Source of the DNA: Pseudomonas sessilinigenes
Lineage (GTDB): Bacteria; Pseudomonadota; Gammaproteobacteria; Pseudomonadales; Pseudomonadaceae
DNA: 64,000 nucleotides
Direction: 5' to 3'
Assembly: GCF_003850565.1 (NCBI RefSeq)
Contig: NZ_CP027706.1
Span: 1,798,001-1,862,000 of the forward strand
Notes under the pieces: generated by a model
Told to the model about the DNA's origin: nothing
Database searches by the model: none
What the model saw: the letters and a program-made list of their open reading frames with translations, nothing else
Shown here: one piece after another, positions 9,718-18,283 of the stretch
Layout of the letters: every line of letters begins with the position of its first letter
How positions within the stretch are numbered: position 1 is the stretch's first letter
Made by a program: the position numbers and the translations under genes

Positions 9718-10602
9718 ATGGCCCGTCGTCGTCAGCATGAAGAACACGTCAACCACGAGCGCTGGTTGGTTTCCTACGCCGACTTCATCACCCTGTTGTT
9801 CGCGTTTTTCGTGGTCATGTACTCGATCTCCTCGATCAACGAGGGCAAGTACAAGGTCATTTCCGAAGCGCTGGTCGGGGTCTTCACCGATTCCGATCGC
9901 GCCCTCAAGCCGATTCCCATTGGTGACGAGCGGCCCAAGACCGTGACTCCGGCCAAGCCTCTGGTCAAGGACAGTGAGCAGACCGACGCCGGTATTTCCG
10001 GTGGTAGCGACCCGCTCAAGAGCATCGCCGACGATATCAGCGCTGCCTTCGGCGACTTGATCAGCTCCGACCAGATGACTGTGCGTGGCAACGAGCTGTG
10101 GCTGGAGATCGAGCTCAATTCCAGCCTGCTGTTCGGCAGCGGTGATGCCATGCCCAGCGACAAGGCGTTCAGCATCATCGACAAGGTGGCGAAGATCCTC
10201 AAACCCTTCGACAACCCGATCCATGTCGAGGGTTTTACCGACAACCAGCCGATCCAGACCATGCAGTACCCCACTAACTGGGAGCTGTCTTCGGCACGTT
10301 CGGCAAGTATCGTGCGCATGCTGGCGATGCAGGGAGTGAACCCGGCACGCATGGCTTCGGTAGGGTATGGCGAGTTCCAGCCGGTGGCCAACAATGCCAC
10401 CGCCGAGGGCCGGGCACGCAATCGCCGGGTGGTGCTGGTGGTCTCGCGAAACCTGGATGTGCGCCGTAGCCTGACCGGAACTGGCAGCGCCAATGCGACG
10501 CCGGATGCGGCACTCAAGCGGGCTGGCACACAAACTGCACCAACCGCGGTGAAAACGCCGGTACAGAGGAACGCCGTCAATTCTCCGTCACCTGCTTTAT
10601 AA
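9718..10602 (+). CDS. motD: Flagellar stator subunit MotD (MotB family)
   Basis: 294 residues. A single N-terminal membrane helix carries the proton-binding Asp D22 in SYADFITLLFAFF. An OmpA-like peptidoglycan-binding domain follows (about 130-245, with FTDNQP and GRARNRRV). The last ~45 residues are a low-complexity tail. It pairs with MotC two bases upstream. Confidence 0.94.
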   Translation: MARRRQHEEHVNHERWLVSYADFITLLFAFFVVMYSISSINEGKYKVISEALVGVFTDSDRALKPIPIGDERPKTVTPAKPLVKDSEQTDAGISGGSDPLKSIADDISAAFGDLISSDQMTVRGNELWLEIELNSSLLFGSGDAMPSDKAFSIIDKVAKILKPFDNPIHVEGFTDNQPIQTMQYPTNWELSSARSASIVRMLAMQGVNPARMASVGYGEFQPVANNATAEGRARNRRVVLVVSRNLDVRRSLTGTGSANATPDAALKRAGTQTAPTAVKTPVQRNAVNSPSPAL

Positions 10603-10652
10603 CTTTGCGCTATGTCTCGCCCTGCTGTGGCCGGGCGGGAGGAACAAACCGA

Positions 10653-11441
10653 ATGAGAGTCTGGGCTGTTGCCAATCAAAAGGGTGGTGTTGGTAAAACC
10701 ACCAGTTCTATCGCTTTAGCCGGCTTGCTGGCGGAGGCGGGCAAGCGCGTGGTCGTGGTCGACCTCGACCCCCACGGCTCCATGACCAGTTATTTCGGTT
10801 ATGACCCTGACAGCCTGGAGCACAGCAGCTACGACCTGTTCCTGCACAAGGGTAATGTGCCCGAGGATCTGCCTGGGCAGTTGCTGCTGGGCACCAGCCA
10901 TGAACGCATCTCGCTCCTGCCATCGAGCACCGCCCTGGCGACCCTGGAGCGCCAGTCGCCGGGGCAGAGCGGCCTGGGCCTGGTGATTGCCAAGAGCCTG
11001 GCCCAGTTGTGGCAGGACTTCGACTATGCCGTGATCGACAGCCCGCCGCTGTTGGGTGTGCTGATGGTCAACGCCCTGGCGGCCAGCCAGCAATTGGTGA
11101 TCCCGGTGCAGACCGAGCACCTGGCGGTCAAGGGCCTGGAGCGCATGGTCAATACCCTGGCGATGGTCAATCGCTCGCGCAAGCAGCCGCTGCCGTTCAC
11201 CATCGTGCCGACCCTGTTCGACCGTCGGACCCAGGCCTCCCTGGGCACATTGCGGATCCTGCGCGACAAGTTTCCCGAGGAGATCTGGCAGGGCTATATC
11301 CCCGTGGACACGCGCTTGCGCGATGCCAGCCGGGCTGGAGTCACTCCTTCGCAGTTCGATGGCAAGAGTCGCGGGGTCCTGGCCTACAAGGCCTTGCTCA
11401 AGCACCTGCTGGCCCAGCAACTCGTGGCGCAGGTGGCCTGA
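10653..11441 (+). CDS. parC: ParA-family ATPase, ParC-like chemosensory array positioning
   Basis: 262 residues. Walker A KGGVGKT is at 10-16, with VVVVDLDPHGS and a Walker B DYAVIDSPP. It has no partner ParB and lies inside the che operon. In Vibrio the ParA-like ATPase in the same position (ParC) localises chemotaxis arrays to the pole with ParP, and the call rests on that position plus family. The start at 10653 follows GGGAGGAA. A replication ParA is unlikely here. Confidence 0.85.
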   Translation: MRVWAVANQKGGVGKTTSSIALAGLLAEAGKRVVVVDLDPHGSMTSYFGYDPDSLEHSSYDLFLHKGNVPEDLPGQLLLGTSHERISLLPSSTALATLERQSPGQSGLGLVIAKSLAQLWQDFDYAVIDSPPLLGVLMVNALAASQQLVIPVQTEHLAVKGLERMVNTLAMVNRSRKQPLPFTIVPTLFDRRTQASLGTLRILRDKFPEEIWQGYIPVDTRLRDASRAGVTPSQFDGKSRGVLAYKALLKHLLAQQLVAQVA

Positions 11442-11513
11442 CGTGAAGCGCCATTCAAGTCGCCCGGCAGTGCAGCCGATAACCCCTACAGATCGTTATG
11501 CAGGGGTGTCTGC

Positions 11514-12404
11514 ATGGGTGTCCTCATGAATCGTCCCCTGGATATCAAGAACCGACCGCAGCTGGCATTGCAGTCGTACCTGGACGCGTTGCTGCAGGAC
11601 GCTACCGAAGAGGAGCAGGTTCCGGAGCCGGTAGCGCAGGTCGTGTTGCCCGCCGCCCCACTCGTCGAGGAGGTTTCCAGCGAAGTCCTGGACGAGTTCC
11701 AGGCTGCGGTGTTGGAAGAGCAGGCCCGGGATGCACGGAGCCAGCACCAGGCGGCACCTGCCGAGCAAGCCAAGGTCGTACCGGTGGCCCCGGTAATGGA
11801 TGCACCGGCGCCCTTGCCCAGCCCCGTGGTGCCGATGCTCCAGGCGCTGGTGCCACCGCTGGTGGAAGTTCACCTGCCGCCGAGCAACACGCCGCCGCCA
11901 GCCGCCGGCAGCGATCGCCCCAGTTGGGCGGCCGAGCCTTTCGAGTGCCTGCTGTTCGATGTCGCCGGCCTGACCCTGGCAGTGCCCCTGGTCTGCCTGG
12001 GCTCGATCTACTCCCTGGCCGGTCAGGAGTTGACGCCGTTGTTCGGGCAGCCGGAATGGTTCCTCGGCATCCTGCCGAGCCAGGCGGGCAACCTCAAGGT
12101 CCTGGATACCGCGCGCTGGGTCATGCCGGATCGGTATCGCGATGATTTTCGCCAGGGCCTGCAGTACGTGATCTCGGTCCAGGGCTACGAGTGGGGACTG
12201 GCCGTGCATCAGGTCAGTCGCTCGTTGCGCCTGGACCCCAATGAAATCAAGTGGCGCAGCCATCGTGGCCAACGCCCCTGGCTGGCCGGCACGGTGATCG
12301 AACACATGTGCGCCCTGCTTGACGTGGCCGAACTGGCGGAGCTGATCGCCACCGGTGGCGCCAAGCAGCTGGCAATCAGTCAAGCGGCCCACAAGCCGAA
12401 GTGA
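11514..12404 (+). CDS. parP: CheW-domain protein, ParP-like array coupling protein
   Basis: 296 residues. Residues ~1-140 are Pro/Ala/Glu-rich and flexible. The C-terminal ~150 residues form a CheW-like domain beginning near FECLLFDVAGLTLAVPL. In Vibrio the equivalent ParP uses this domain to enter arrays and to bind CheA and ParC. ATG 11514 has AGGGG seven bases upstream; a second in-frame ATG at 11526 is possible. The gene lies between parC and cheW. Confidence 0.82.
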   Translation: MGVLMNRPLDIKNRPQLALQSYLDALLQDATEEEQVPEPVAQVVLPAAPLVEEVSSEVLDEFQAAVLEEQARDARSQHQAAPAEQAKVVPVAPVMDAPAPLPSPVVPMLQALVPPLVEVHLPPSNTPPPAAGSDRPSWAAEPFECLLFDVAGLTLAVPLVCLGSIYSLAGQELTPLFGQPEWFLGILPSQAGNLKVLDTARWVMPDRYRDDFRQGLQYVISVQGYEWGLAVHQVSRSLRLDPNEIKWRSHRGQRPWLAGTVIEHMCALLDVAELAELIATGGAKQLAISQAAHKPK

Positions 12405-12483
12405 ACCAAACACAGGCCGCGCCAGTGGGGCGCGGCCATACAGAACACACGCCGTTTTCAACGGTATTTTGAGGGGTCAGGGT

Positions 12484-12966
12484 ATGAATAAGTCGTCGTC
12501 TGCACAGGGTTCCGAAGATCCGATCCTGCAATGGGTCACCTTCAAGCTGGATAACGAGTCCTATGGCATCAACGTGATGCGGGTCCAGGAAGTCCTGCGC
12601 TACACCGAGATCGCTCCGGTGCCGGGCGCGCCCAGCTATGTCCTGGGGATCATCAACCTGCGGGGTAATGTGGTCACCGTGATCGACACTCGCCAGCGTT
12701 TCGGCCTGGTGCCCACCGAGGTCAACGACAACACTCGGATCGTCATCATCGAAGCCGACAAGCAAGTGGTCGGGATCATGGTCGACAGCGTGGCCGAAGT
12801 GGTCTACCTGCGTCAGTCGGAAGTCGAGACTGCACCGAATGTCGGCAATGAAGAGTCGGCCAAGTTCATCCAGGGCGTCTGCAACAAGAACGGCGAGCTG
12901 CTGATCCTCGTCGAACTGGACAAGATGATGAGCGAAGAGGAATGGTCGGAACTGGAGAGTATCTGA
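12484..12966 (+). CDS. cheW: Chemotaxis coupling protein CheW
   Basis: 160 residues, a single CheW domain linking chemoreceptors to CheA. Conserved stretches WVTFKLDNESYGINVMRVQEV, VLGIINLRGNVVTVID and VEVVYLRQSEVE-type sequence are visible. ATG 12484 has AGGGG upstream. The stop directly abuts the TTG start of the next gene with no spacer. Confidence 0.95.
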   Translation: MNKSSSAQGSEDPILQWVTFKLDNESYGINVMRVQEVLRYTEIAPVPGAPSYVLGIINLRGNVVTVIDTRQRFGLVPTEVNDNTRIVIIEADKQVVGIMVDSVAEVVYLRQSEVETAPNVGNEESAKFIQGVCNKNGELLILVELDKMMSEEEWSELESI

Positions 12967-13359
12967 TTGATCCTCGAGGTAGCGGTTATTGTCCTGGCGA
13001 TCTTCTGGGTCGCCACACTGGCCATGTTCTTGTCTTATGCCCGCAACCAGCGCCAGATCGCTGCGCAGCAGGCAGAAGGCGACGCCCTGCGCGACCAGCG
13101 GATCAAGGAGCTGGCCAAGCGCGTCGACCATTACCAGAACGGTACGGTGCGCATGGGCGAAGACCTGCATGAGCTGCGCGCAGTCGTGGCGCCGTTGCCG
13201 GACAAGCTGGCCCAGCTGGAGCAGCGAGACCCCTCAAGTCTGTCCTTCGCCCAGGCTGCCCGCCTGGTCGGCATGGGTGCCAGCGTTGACGAGTTGACCC
13301 AGTCCTGCGGCCTGACCCAGGCCGAGGCAGAGCTGGTCAGCAAGCTGCACAGAGGCTGA
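12967..13359 (+). CDS. DUF2802 membrane-anchored protein of the chemotaxis operon
   Basis: 130 residues from a TTG that follows the cheW stop without a gap. One N-terminal membrane segment (about 3-24) is followed by a charged, probably coiled-coil region (about 27-85). A small C-terminal helical domain (LSFAQAARLVGMGASVDELT...) resembles a compact helix-turn-helix fold. DUF2802 proteins regularly close this operon in polar flagellates. The function is unknown to me; position suggests a role in the polar array or motor. Confidence 0.85.
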   Translation: MILEVAVIVLAIFWVATLAMFLSYARNQRQIAAQQAEGDALRDQRIKELAKRVDHYQNGTVRMGEDLHELRAVVAPLPDKLAQLEQRDPSSLSFAQAARLVGMGASVDELTQSCGLTQAEAELVSKLHRG

Positions 13360-13364
13360 CCGTC

Positions 13365-13397
13365 AGCCGCAAGCCGCAAGCTTCAAGACTTGCGGCT
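13365..13397. terminator. Stem-loop between convergent DUF2802 and FlhB-C genes
   Basis: AGCCGCAAG (13372-13380) pairs perfectly with CTTGCGGCT (13389-13397) around an 8-base loop. No T-tract follows on either side. The arm includes a 16-base sequence (13365-13380) that recurs inverted at 60907-60922, so this is probably a small dispersed repeat used as an intergenic hairpin. Confidence 0.45.
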
Positions 13398-13417
13398 CAT
13401 GGCTTGCAGCGGCTCTT

Positions 13418-13747
13418 CTAGTAATCGTCGCCGCGTTCGGTGACGTCCTTCTCCGACTCTATCTGTTGCGGATCGTGGCCTGCCGGGAACTTGCCCTTGA
13501 GGTTCCAGGCGAACGCGATGATCTCGGCGATGGTCCGGTACAGCTCCGGCGGAATGCTGTCGCCCAACTCCAGCCGGGCCAGCAATCTCACCAGTTCGGC
13601 GTTCTCATAGATCGGTACTTCATAGTCCCGGGCAATCTTCAGGATGGCTTCGGCCAGTTCGTCATCGCCCTTGGCGGTGAGCATCGGGGCCTGTTGGCCG
13701 TCATATTTCAGGGCGATGGCCTGGCGGGGTGGGGCAGAGTGCTTCAT
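13418..13747 (-). CDS. FlhB C-terminal-domain protein (FlhX-like)
   Basis: 109 residues. ALKYDGQQAPMLTAKG, VPIYENAELVRLLA and PPELYRTIAEIIAFAW match the cytoplasmic post-cleavage domain of FlhB/YscU. The four membrane helices and the NPTH autocleavage site are absent; the homology starts just after where NPTH would be. The ATG at 13747 overlaps the stop of the FliK-like gene (ATGA), so the two are coupled. In other bacteria free-standing FlhB C-domain proteins can partly replace the native domain; whether that holds here is inference. Confidence 0.85.
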   Translation of the reverse strand: MKHSAPPRQAIALKYDGQQAPMLTAKGDDELAEAILKIARDYEVPIYENAELVRLLARLELGDSIPPELYRTIAEIIAFAWNLKGKFPAGHDPQQIESEKDVTERGDDY

Positions 13748-15324
13748 GCGGTTTCGTCGACCCAGCGTTGTTCCAATCGGGTTTGTGGACCTTGTGGAGG
13801 GATGCCGAGGTGGCAATCCAGGTCGCCGACATTCAGGCCCGAGGCCAACAAGCGCTCGCGCAGGTTGCCCAGGTGGCTTTCGATCAGGCTTGCGGTGTAG
13901 GGGCGCTCGGCCCACAGCTGGCTGCAGAGGCGGCCCTGGATCAATTGTGCCTGGACTTGCAAGGGGCCCAGCGGCTCCAGGTCGAAGGCCAGGTCCACTC
14001 GCCATAGCGCCTGCCTGGGCTCGCGTTCCTCACGTTTGTTCTGGGGCTGTTGTTCCGGCTCGGGCGGCTCCTCGCGTTGCAGCTTGACCTGCAACGGCAC
14101 GATGTCCTGCAGGTTGCGCATGGGGATTTCCAGCTGCCAGGTCGTCAGCAGTCGACCGTCGTCGGTGCGCCCGCTTTGTTCCAGGCTGGCCAGTTGATGG
14201 CTCTGCAGGCGTGATATCGCTGCAGCAGCCAGGCGCAGCAGTTGTTCCAGGCTGTCTGAACCTTCCAGGCTCTGCAGCAAGCGTTCGGGGAGCGGGAAGC
14301 CACCGGGCGTGGGCTTGCTGGCGAGTTGGCCGAGGGTTCCCAGTGCACCGCGCACGAAGTTCGGTAGCGACTGGGCCAGTGTGCTGGCGGCCAGGATGGC
14401 ATTGAGGCTGGTGGAGGAGGGCAGGGCTGGCGTCAGCTGTGCGACCAGGCGTAGCAGGTCGGCCTTGAGGTCCGATGCCTGGCCTGGATTGCCGGTGGCC
14501 AGTTGGGCTTCCAGAAACGCACCGCTGCCCAGCAGCGCTTGAGCCACCCCACGGCTGGTACTCAGTTGTTGCGCATCGGGCAGGTTGCCCAGCAGGCGCT
14601 CGATTGCTGAGCGCAGTTGCGTGTCTGCCTGGTCGCTGTCGGCCGGCAGATTTTGCAAGGCATTGAGCAGAGCCCCCAAGGAGCCCTGGCGGCCTTGTTG
14701 GGTCGCCAGTTGGGCGGCAATGGCCAGTTGATCCTGGCGGTTGCTCAAGGGGACGAAATTCAGGGTCTGAGCGTCGCTGACCAGGGCGCTCAACAAACTG
14801 CCGATACGCAGTGGCTGCGGGCTTTCCAGGCTCAGGGTGCTGCCGCTCTGGGCGGTGTTGAGCAGGCTCACCAGGGAGCGGTACACCGCGGGTTGGTTGC
14901 TCCCCTGGGGCAGCGCCTGGGAAGTCAGTACCTTGCCCTGCAGCAGGGTGCCGGGTGGCAGTTGCGTGGTGTCCAGTCGGGTCAAGGCGGCAACGCTGGA
15001 GGCGATGGCCTGCTGCACCGTGATGGCCAGGTTGCCCGCCGACGGTTGGGTCACCGCCAGGCTGGTGCCCTGGGGCAGGGGTTGGCTGCTGGTGGCCTGC
15101 AAGGTGGTTTGCCGGCCATTGTCCAAGGTCAGCTTGAGCAGCAGCTCGAAGGTCTGGTCGGTCTGCTTGAGCGACAGCACTTCAGCCTTGGCGCTCTGGC
15201 CGGCGGCGATCAGCCCTTCCAGCGGCAGCGTCAGCTTGAGCAGTTCACCACTGGGCACCTGGGGACGCGAGGCGCCGGGAGCGGGCGTCGGTGGCAGCGG
15301 GAGGATGTTCATTTCGCCTGTCAT
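13744..15324 (-). CDS. FliK-like flagellar hook-length control family protein
   Basis: 526 residues, Gln/Leu/Ser-rich, of the kind expected for a secreted molecular ruler. The C-terminal part (from about 395, containing TWQLEIPMRNLQDIVPLQV) resembles the FliK hook-switch domain. The main fliK of pseudomonads lies elsewhere, with the fliM/fliN genes, so this is likely a second, divergent member. I took ATG 15324 (MTGEMNILPLPP); ATG 15312 is an alternative. It is coupled to the FlhB-C gene by a 4-base overlap. Confidence 0.75.
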   Translation of the reverse strand: MTGEMNILPLPPTPAPGASRPQVPSGELLKLTLPLEGLIAAGQSAKAEVLSLKQTDQTFELLLKLTLDNGRQTTLQATSSQPLPQGTSLAVTQPSAGNLAITVQQAIASSVAALTRLDTTQLPPGTLLQGKVLTSQALPQGSNQPAVYRSLVSLLNTAQSGSTLSLESPQPLRIGSLLSALVSDAQTLNFVPLSNRQDQLAIAAQLATQQGRQGSLGALLNALQNLPADSDQADTQLRSAIERLLGNLPDAQQLSTSRGVAQALLGSGAFLEAQLATGNPGQASDLKADLLRLVAQLTPALPSSTSLNAILAASTLAQSLPNFVRGALGTLGQLASKPTPGGFPLPERLLQSLEGSDSLEQLLRLAAAAISRLQSHQLASLEQSGRTDDGRLLTTWQLEIPMRNLQDIVPLQVKLQREEPPEPEQQPQNKREEREPRQALWRVDLAFDLEPLGPLQVQAQLIQGRLCSQLWAERPYTASLIESHLGNLRERLLASGLNVGDLDCHLGIPPQGPQTRLEQRWVDETA

Positions 15325-15406
15325 TCGGACACAACCTGTGGAAATTAACCCCCTATAAGGTAGGGACTCACATGTATAATGCCGCCCGTCTTTGAAGGAG
15401 TGGTAA

Positions 15407-15423
15407 AAACAATACAATTGTTT
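15407..15423. promoter_or_regulatory. AT-rich palindrome upstream of ccmA
   Basis: AAACAAT-ACA-ATTGTTT is a perfect 7-bp inverted repeat in the region between fliK-like and ccmA. A TATAAT hexamer (15375-15380) lies upstream on the plus strand, but no good -35 accompanies it. It could be an operator for the ccm operon; this is inference only. Confidence 0.3.
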
Positions 15424-15520
15424 GACGCAGCTCTCTAGAACAGGCCGCCAATGCATTTATCCTGCATCCCTTTAACGGCCGCTCCACTGCCGACTTGAAC
15501 CCGTAAAGGCCCGTTATCCC

Positions 15521-16156
15521 TTGACCAGCCCTCTTCTCGAAGCCGTTGCACTCGCTTGTGAGCGCGATTGGCGGATGCTGTTTGAACACCTCGAGTTGCG
15601 CCTGACGGCTGGAGACATGGTGCAGATCAGCGGCCCCAATGGCAGTGGCAAGACCAGCCTGCTGCGCCTGCTTGCCGGACTGATGCAACCCACCAGTGGC
15701 CAGGTACTGCTCAATGGCCAGCCACTGCATGCCCAGCGTGCCGAACTGGCGCGCAATCTGTTGTGGATCGGGCATGCCGCTGGCATCAAGGATCTGCTCA
15801 CTGCCGAGGAAAACCTGCGTTGGCTCTGCGCTCTGCATCAACCGGTTCGGCGCGAAGCGATCTGGCAGGCCCTGGCTGCCGTTGGCCTGAAAGGTTTCGA
15901 AGACGTGCCCTGCCATACCTTGTCCGCCGGCCAGCAGCGTCGCGTGGCCCTGGCGCGCTTGTACCTGGACAGCCCACCGCTGTGGATTCTCGATGAGCCC
16001 TTCACCGCCCTCGACAAGCAAGGGGTGGCCCAGCTCGAGGAGCACCTGGCTGCCCACTGCGAACGAGGCGGCATCGTGCTGCTGACGACCCACCACAGCC
16101 TGACCCGGACGCCATCGGGTTATCGCGATATCGATCTTGGACGGTGGGCCGCATGA
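15521..16156 (+). CDS. ccmA: Heme exporter ATP-binding protein CcmA
   Basis: 211 residues. CcmA is the ABC ATPase of the CcmABCD complex that releases holo-CcmE during c-type cytochrome maturation. Walker A GPNGSGKT is at 38-45, signature [13 protein letters not shown], Walker [13 protein letters not shown] and the H-loop TTHH. It starts with TTG (15521), as [13 protein letters not shown] fits the family's length. The stop overlaps the ccmB ATG. This is the first gene of a complete ccmABCDEFGHI operon. Confidence 0.95.
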   Translation: MTSPLLEAVALACERDWRMLFEHLELRLTAGDMVQISGPNGSGKTSLLRLLAGLMQPTSGQVLLNGQPLHAQRAELARNLLWIGHAAGIKDLLTAEENLRWLCALHQPVRREAIWQALAAVGLKGFEDVPCHTLSAGQQRRVALARLYLDSPPLWILDEPFTALDKQGVAQLEEHLAAHCERGGIVLLTTHHSLTRTPSGYRDIDLGRWAA

Positions 16157-16821
16157 GTGTCTTTGCCTTGTTGGTCGCCCGGGAAGCACGGCTGCTGTGC
16201 CGTCGCCCGGCGGAGTTGGCCAACCCCCTGGTATTTTTCGCAATCGTTGTCGCATTGTTTCCGCTGGCGGTGGGACCTGAGACACAATTGTTGCAAACCT
16301 TGTCTCCTGGGCTGGTCTGGGTAGCGGCCCTATTGTCCGTCCTGCTCTCGCTGGACGGGCTGTTTCGCAGTGATTTCGAAGATGGTTCCCTGGAGCAGTG
16401 GGTCCTTTCGTCGCACCCCCTGGCACTTCTGGTCCTGGCCAAGGTACTGGCACACTGGGTTTTTTCTGGTCTGGCACTAGTATTGCTGTCGCCTTTGCTG
16501 GCCGTGATGCTGGGGCTGCCGGTAGCTTGCCTGCCGGTGCTATTGCTCTCGTTGCTGCTGGGCACGCCGGTACTCAGCCTGCTTGGAGCGGTAGGCGCGG
16601 CATTGACGGTGGGACTCAAGCGCGGCGGCCTGTTGCTGGCGCTGCTGATCCTGCCTTTGTATATCCCGGTGTTGATTCTGGGCAGTGGTGCCTTGCAGGC
16701 AGCATTGCAAGGGCTGCCGGCGACGGGTTTCCTGCTATGGCTTGGTAGCCTGACTGCCCTGGCAGTAACCCTGACACCCTTTGCAATAGCTGCTGGCCTG
16801 AAGATCAGCGTCGGCGAATAA
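16153..16821 (+). CDS. ccmB: Heme exporter membrane protein CcmB
   Basis: 222 residues with about six hydrophobic helices, the membrane subunit paired with CcmA. The ATG at 16153 overlaps the ccmA stop (ATGA). The 78-base gap to ccmC contains a short CTGGTT/AACCAG hairpin with a T-rich loop (16828-16846), the only spacer of note in the operon. Confidence 0.93.
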   Translation: MSVFALLVAREARLLCRRPAELANPLVFFAIVVALFPLAVGPETQLLQTLSPGLVWVAALLSVLLSLDGLFRSDFEDGSLEQWVLSSHPLALLVLAKVLAHWVFSGLALVLLSPLLAVMLGLPVACLPVLLLSLLLGTPVLSLLGAVGAALTVGLKRGGLLLALLILPLYIPVLILGSGALQAALQGLPATGFLLWLGSLTALAVTLTPFAIAAGLKISVGE

Positions 16822-16899
16822 TGAGGTCTGGTTGTTTTTTAACCAGTAAAGACCCTGGCTGTTCGTGAAAGCGAAGAGCAACCGTGATGGAAACAACGA

Positions 16900-17655
16900 A
16901 TGAACTGGACCTGGTTTCATAAGCTCGGCTCGCCGAAATGGTTTTACGGCATCAGCGGCAAGCTGCTGCCCTGGCTGAGCGTTGCCGCCGTGTTGCTGAT
17001 CGGTATCGGCGTGGTCTGGGGCCTGGCCTTTGCACCACCGGATTACCAGCAGGGCAACAGCTTCCGCATCATCTACATCCATGTGCCGATGGCGATGCTG
17101 GCCCAGTCCTGCTATGTCATGTTGGCCGTATGTGGCGTGGTCGGGCTGGTGTGGAAAATGAAACTGGCCGACGTCGCCTTGCAATGCGCGGCGCCCATTG
17201 GCCATTCCATCACGTTCCTGGCGCTGGTGACCGGGGCCATCTGGGGCAAGCCGACCTGGGGCTCCTGGTGGGTCTGGGATGCCCGGCTGACCTCGATGCT
17301 CATCCTGCTGTTCCTGTACGCCGGCCTCATGGCCCTGAACGCCGCCATCAGCAACCGCGACAGCGCCGCCAAGGCCTGTGCGGTACTGGCGATTGTCGGA
17401 GTGGTCAACATCCCGATCATCAAGTACTCGGTGGAGTGGTGGAACACCCTGCACCAGGGCGCCACCTTCACCCTGACCGAAAGACCTGCCATGCCAGTGG
17501 AAATGTGGCTGCCGCTGTTGCTGACGGTACTGGGTTTCTATTGCTTCTTCGCCGTGGTGCTGTTGCTGCGCATGCGTCTTGAGGTACTCAAGCGCGAAGC
17601 CCGGACCAGCTGGGTCAAGGCCGAAGTCCAACGCAGCCTGGAGGCCGCACAATGA
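16900..17655 (+). CDS. ccmC: Heme-handling membrane protein CcmC
   Basis: 251 residues, six membrane helices. CcmC attaches heme to CcmE through its tryptophan-rich WWD motif, seen here as [15 protein letters not shown], with flanking His ligands in the [10 protein letters not shown] and GHSITF helices. It overlaps the ccmD start by four bases. Confidence 0.95.
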   Translation: MNWTWFHKLGSPKWFYGISGKLLPWLSVAAVLLIGIGVVWGLAFAPPDYQQGNSFRIIYIHVPMAMLAQSCYVMLAVCGVVGLVWKMKLADVALQCAAPIGHSITFLALVTGAIWGKPTWGSWWVWDARLTSMLILLFLYAGLMALNAAISNRDSAAKACAVLAIVGVVNIPIIKYSVEWWNTLHQGATFTLTERPAMPVEMWLPLLLTVLGFYCFFAVVLLLRMRLEVLKREARTSWVKAEVQRSLEAAQ

Positions 17656-17828
17656 GCTTTGCATCCTTCAGCGACTTTCTCGCCATGGGCCATCACGGCC
17701 TGTACGTCTGGTCGGCCTATGGCATCTGCCTGGTGGTCCTGGTGCGTGAGCTGGTGGCGCCGATCCTGGACCGCAGGAGCTATCTGCAACAAGAGGCGCG
17801 TCGTCTGCGCCGGGAGAACGGTAAGTGA
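17652..17828 (+). CDS. ccmD: Heme exporter small protein CcmD
   Basis: 58 residues, ATG 17652 and TGA 17826-17828. The sequence [20 protein letters not shown], one membrane helix (about 18-38) and a basic C-terminal tail (RRLRRENGK) are classic CcmD. It stabilises the CcmABC-CcmE complex. It overlaps ccmC at its start and ccmE at its end. Confidence 0.95.
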   Translation: MSFASFSDFLAMGHHGLYVWSAYGICLVVLVRELVAPILDRRSYLQQEARRLRRENGK

Positions 17829-18280
17829 ATCCGCTGCGTAAAAAGCGTCTTTTGATCATCCTGGCGATCCTGGTAGGTGTGGGCATCGCCGTCGGCCTGG
17901 CCCTCAGTGCGCTGAAGGAAAACATCAACCTGTTCTACACCCCGACCCAGATCGCCAATGGCGAAGCCCCCCATGACACCCGCATCCGTGCCGGCGGCAT
18001 GGTCGAGGCCGGTTCCCTGCAGCGCTCCGCCGACTCGCTGGACGTCAAGTTCGTGGTCACCGACTTCAACAAGTCCGTGACCATCACCTACCGCGGCATT
18101 CTTCCGGACCTGTTCCGCGAAGGGCAGGGCATCGTCGCCCTGGGCAAGATCAATGCCGATGGCGTGGTGGTGGCCGATGAAGTACTGGCCAAGCACGACG
18201 AGAAGTACATGCCGCCGGAAGTCACCAAGGCCCTGAAAGACAGCGGCCAGTCTGCTCCGACCCCGGCCAAGGAGGGTTAA
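17825..18280 (+). CDS. ccmE: Periplasmic heme chaperone CcmE
   Basis: 151 residues with a GTG start overlapping the ccmD stop (GTGA). An N-terminal membrane anchor (9-30) is followed by a beta-barrel domain. The covalent heme-binding His is H124 with partner Y128, in [13 protein letters not shown]. It carries heme from CcmC to the CcmF/H ligase. Confidence 0.96.
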   Translation: MNPLRKKRLLIILAILVGVGIAVGLALSALKENINLFYTPTQIANGEAPHDTRIRAGGMVEAGSLQRSADSLDVKFVVTDFNKSVTITYRGILPDLFREGQGIVALGKINADGVVVADEVLAKHDEKYMPPEVTKALKDSGQSAPTPAKEG

Positions 18281-18283
18281 GCC

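Noticed and set aside
10653-11441. Plasmid or chromosome partition locus (ParA)
   Set aside because: No ParB gene or parS-like sites; position in the che operon fits array positioning.
13744-15324. The principal flagellar hook-length gene fliK
   Set aside because: The main fliK of pseudomonads is in a different flagellar cluster; this one is more divergent and paired with a FlhB-C gene.
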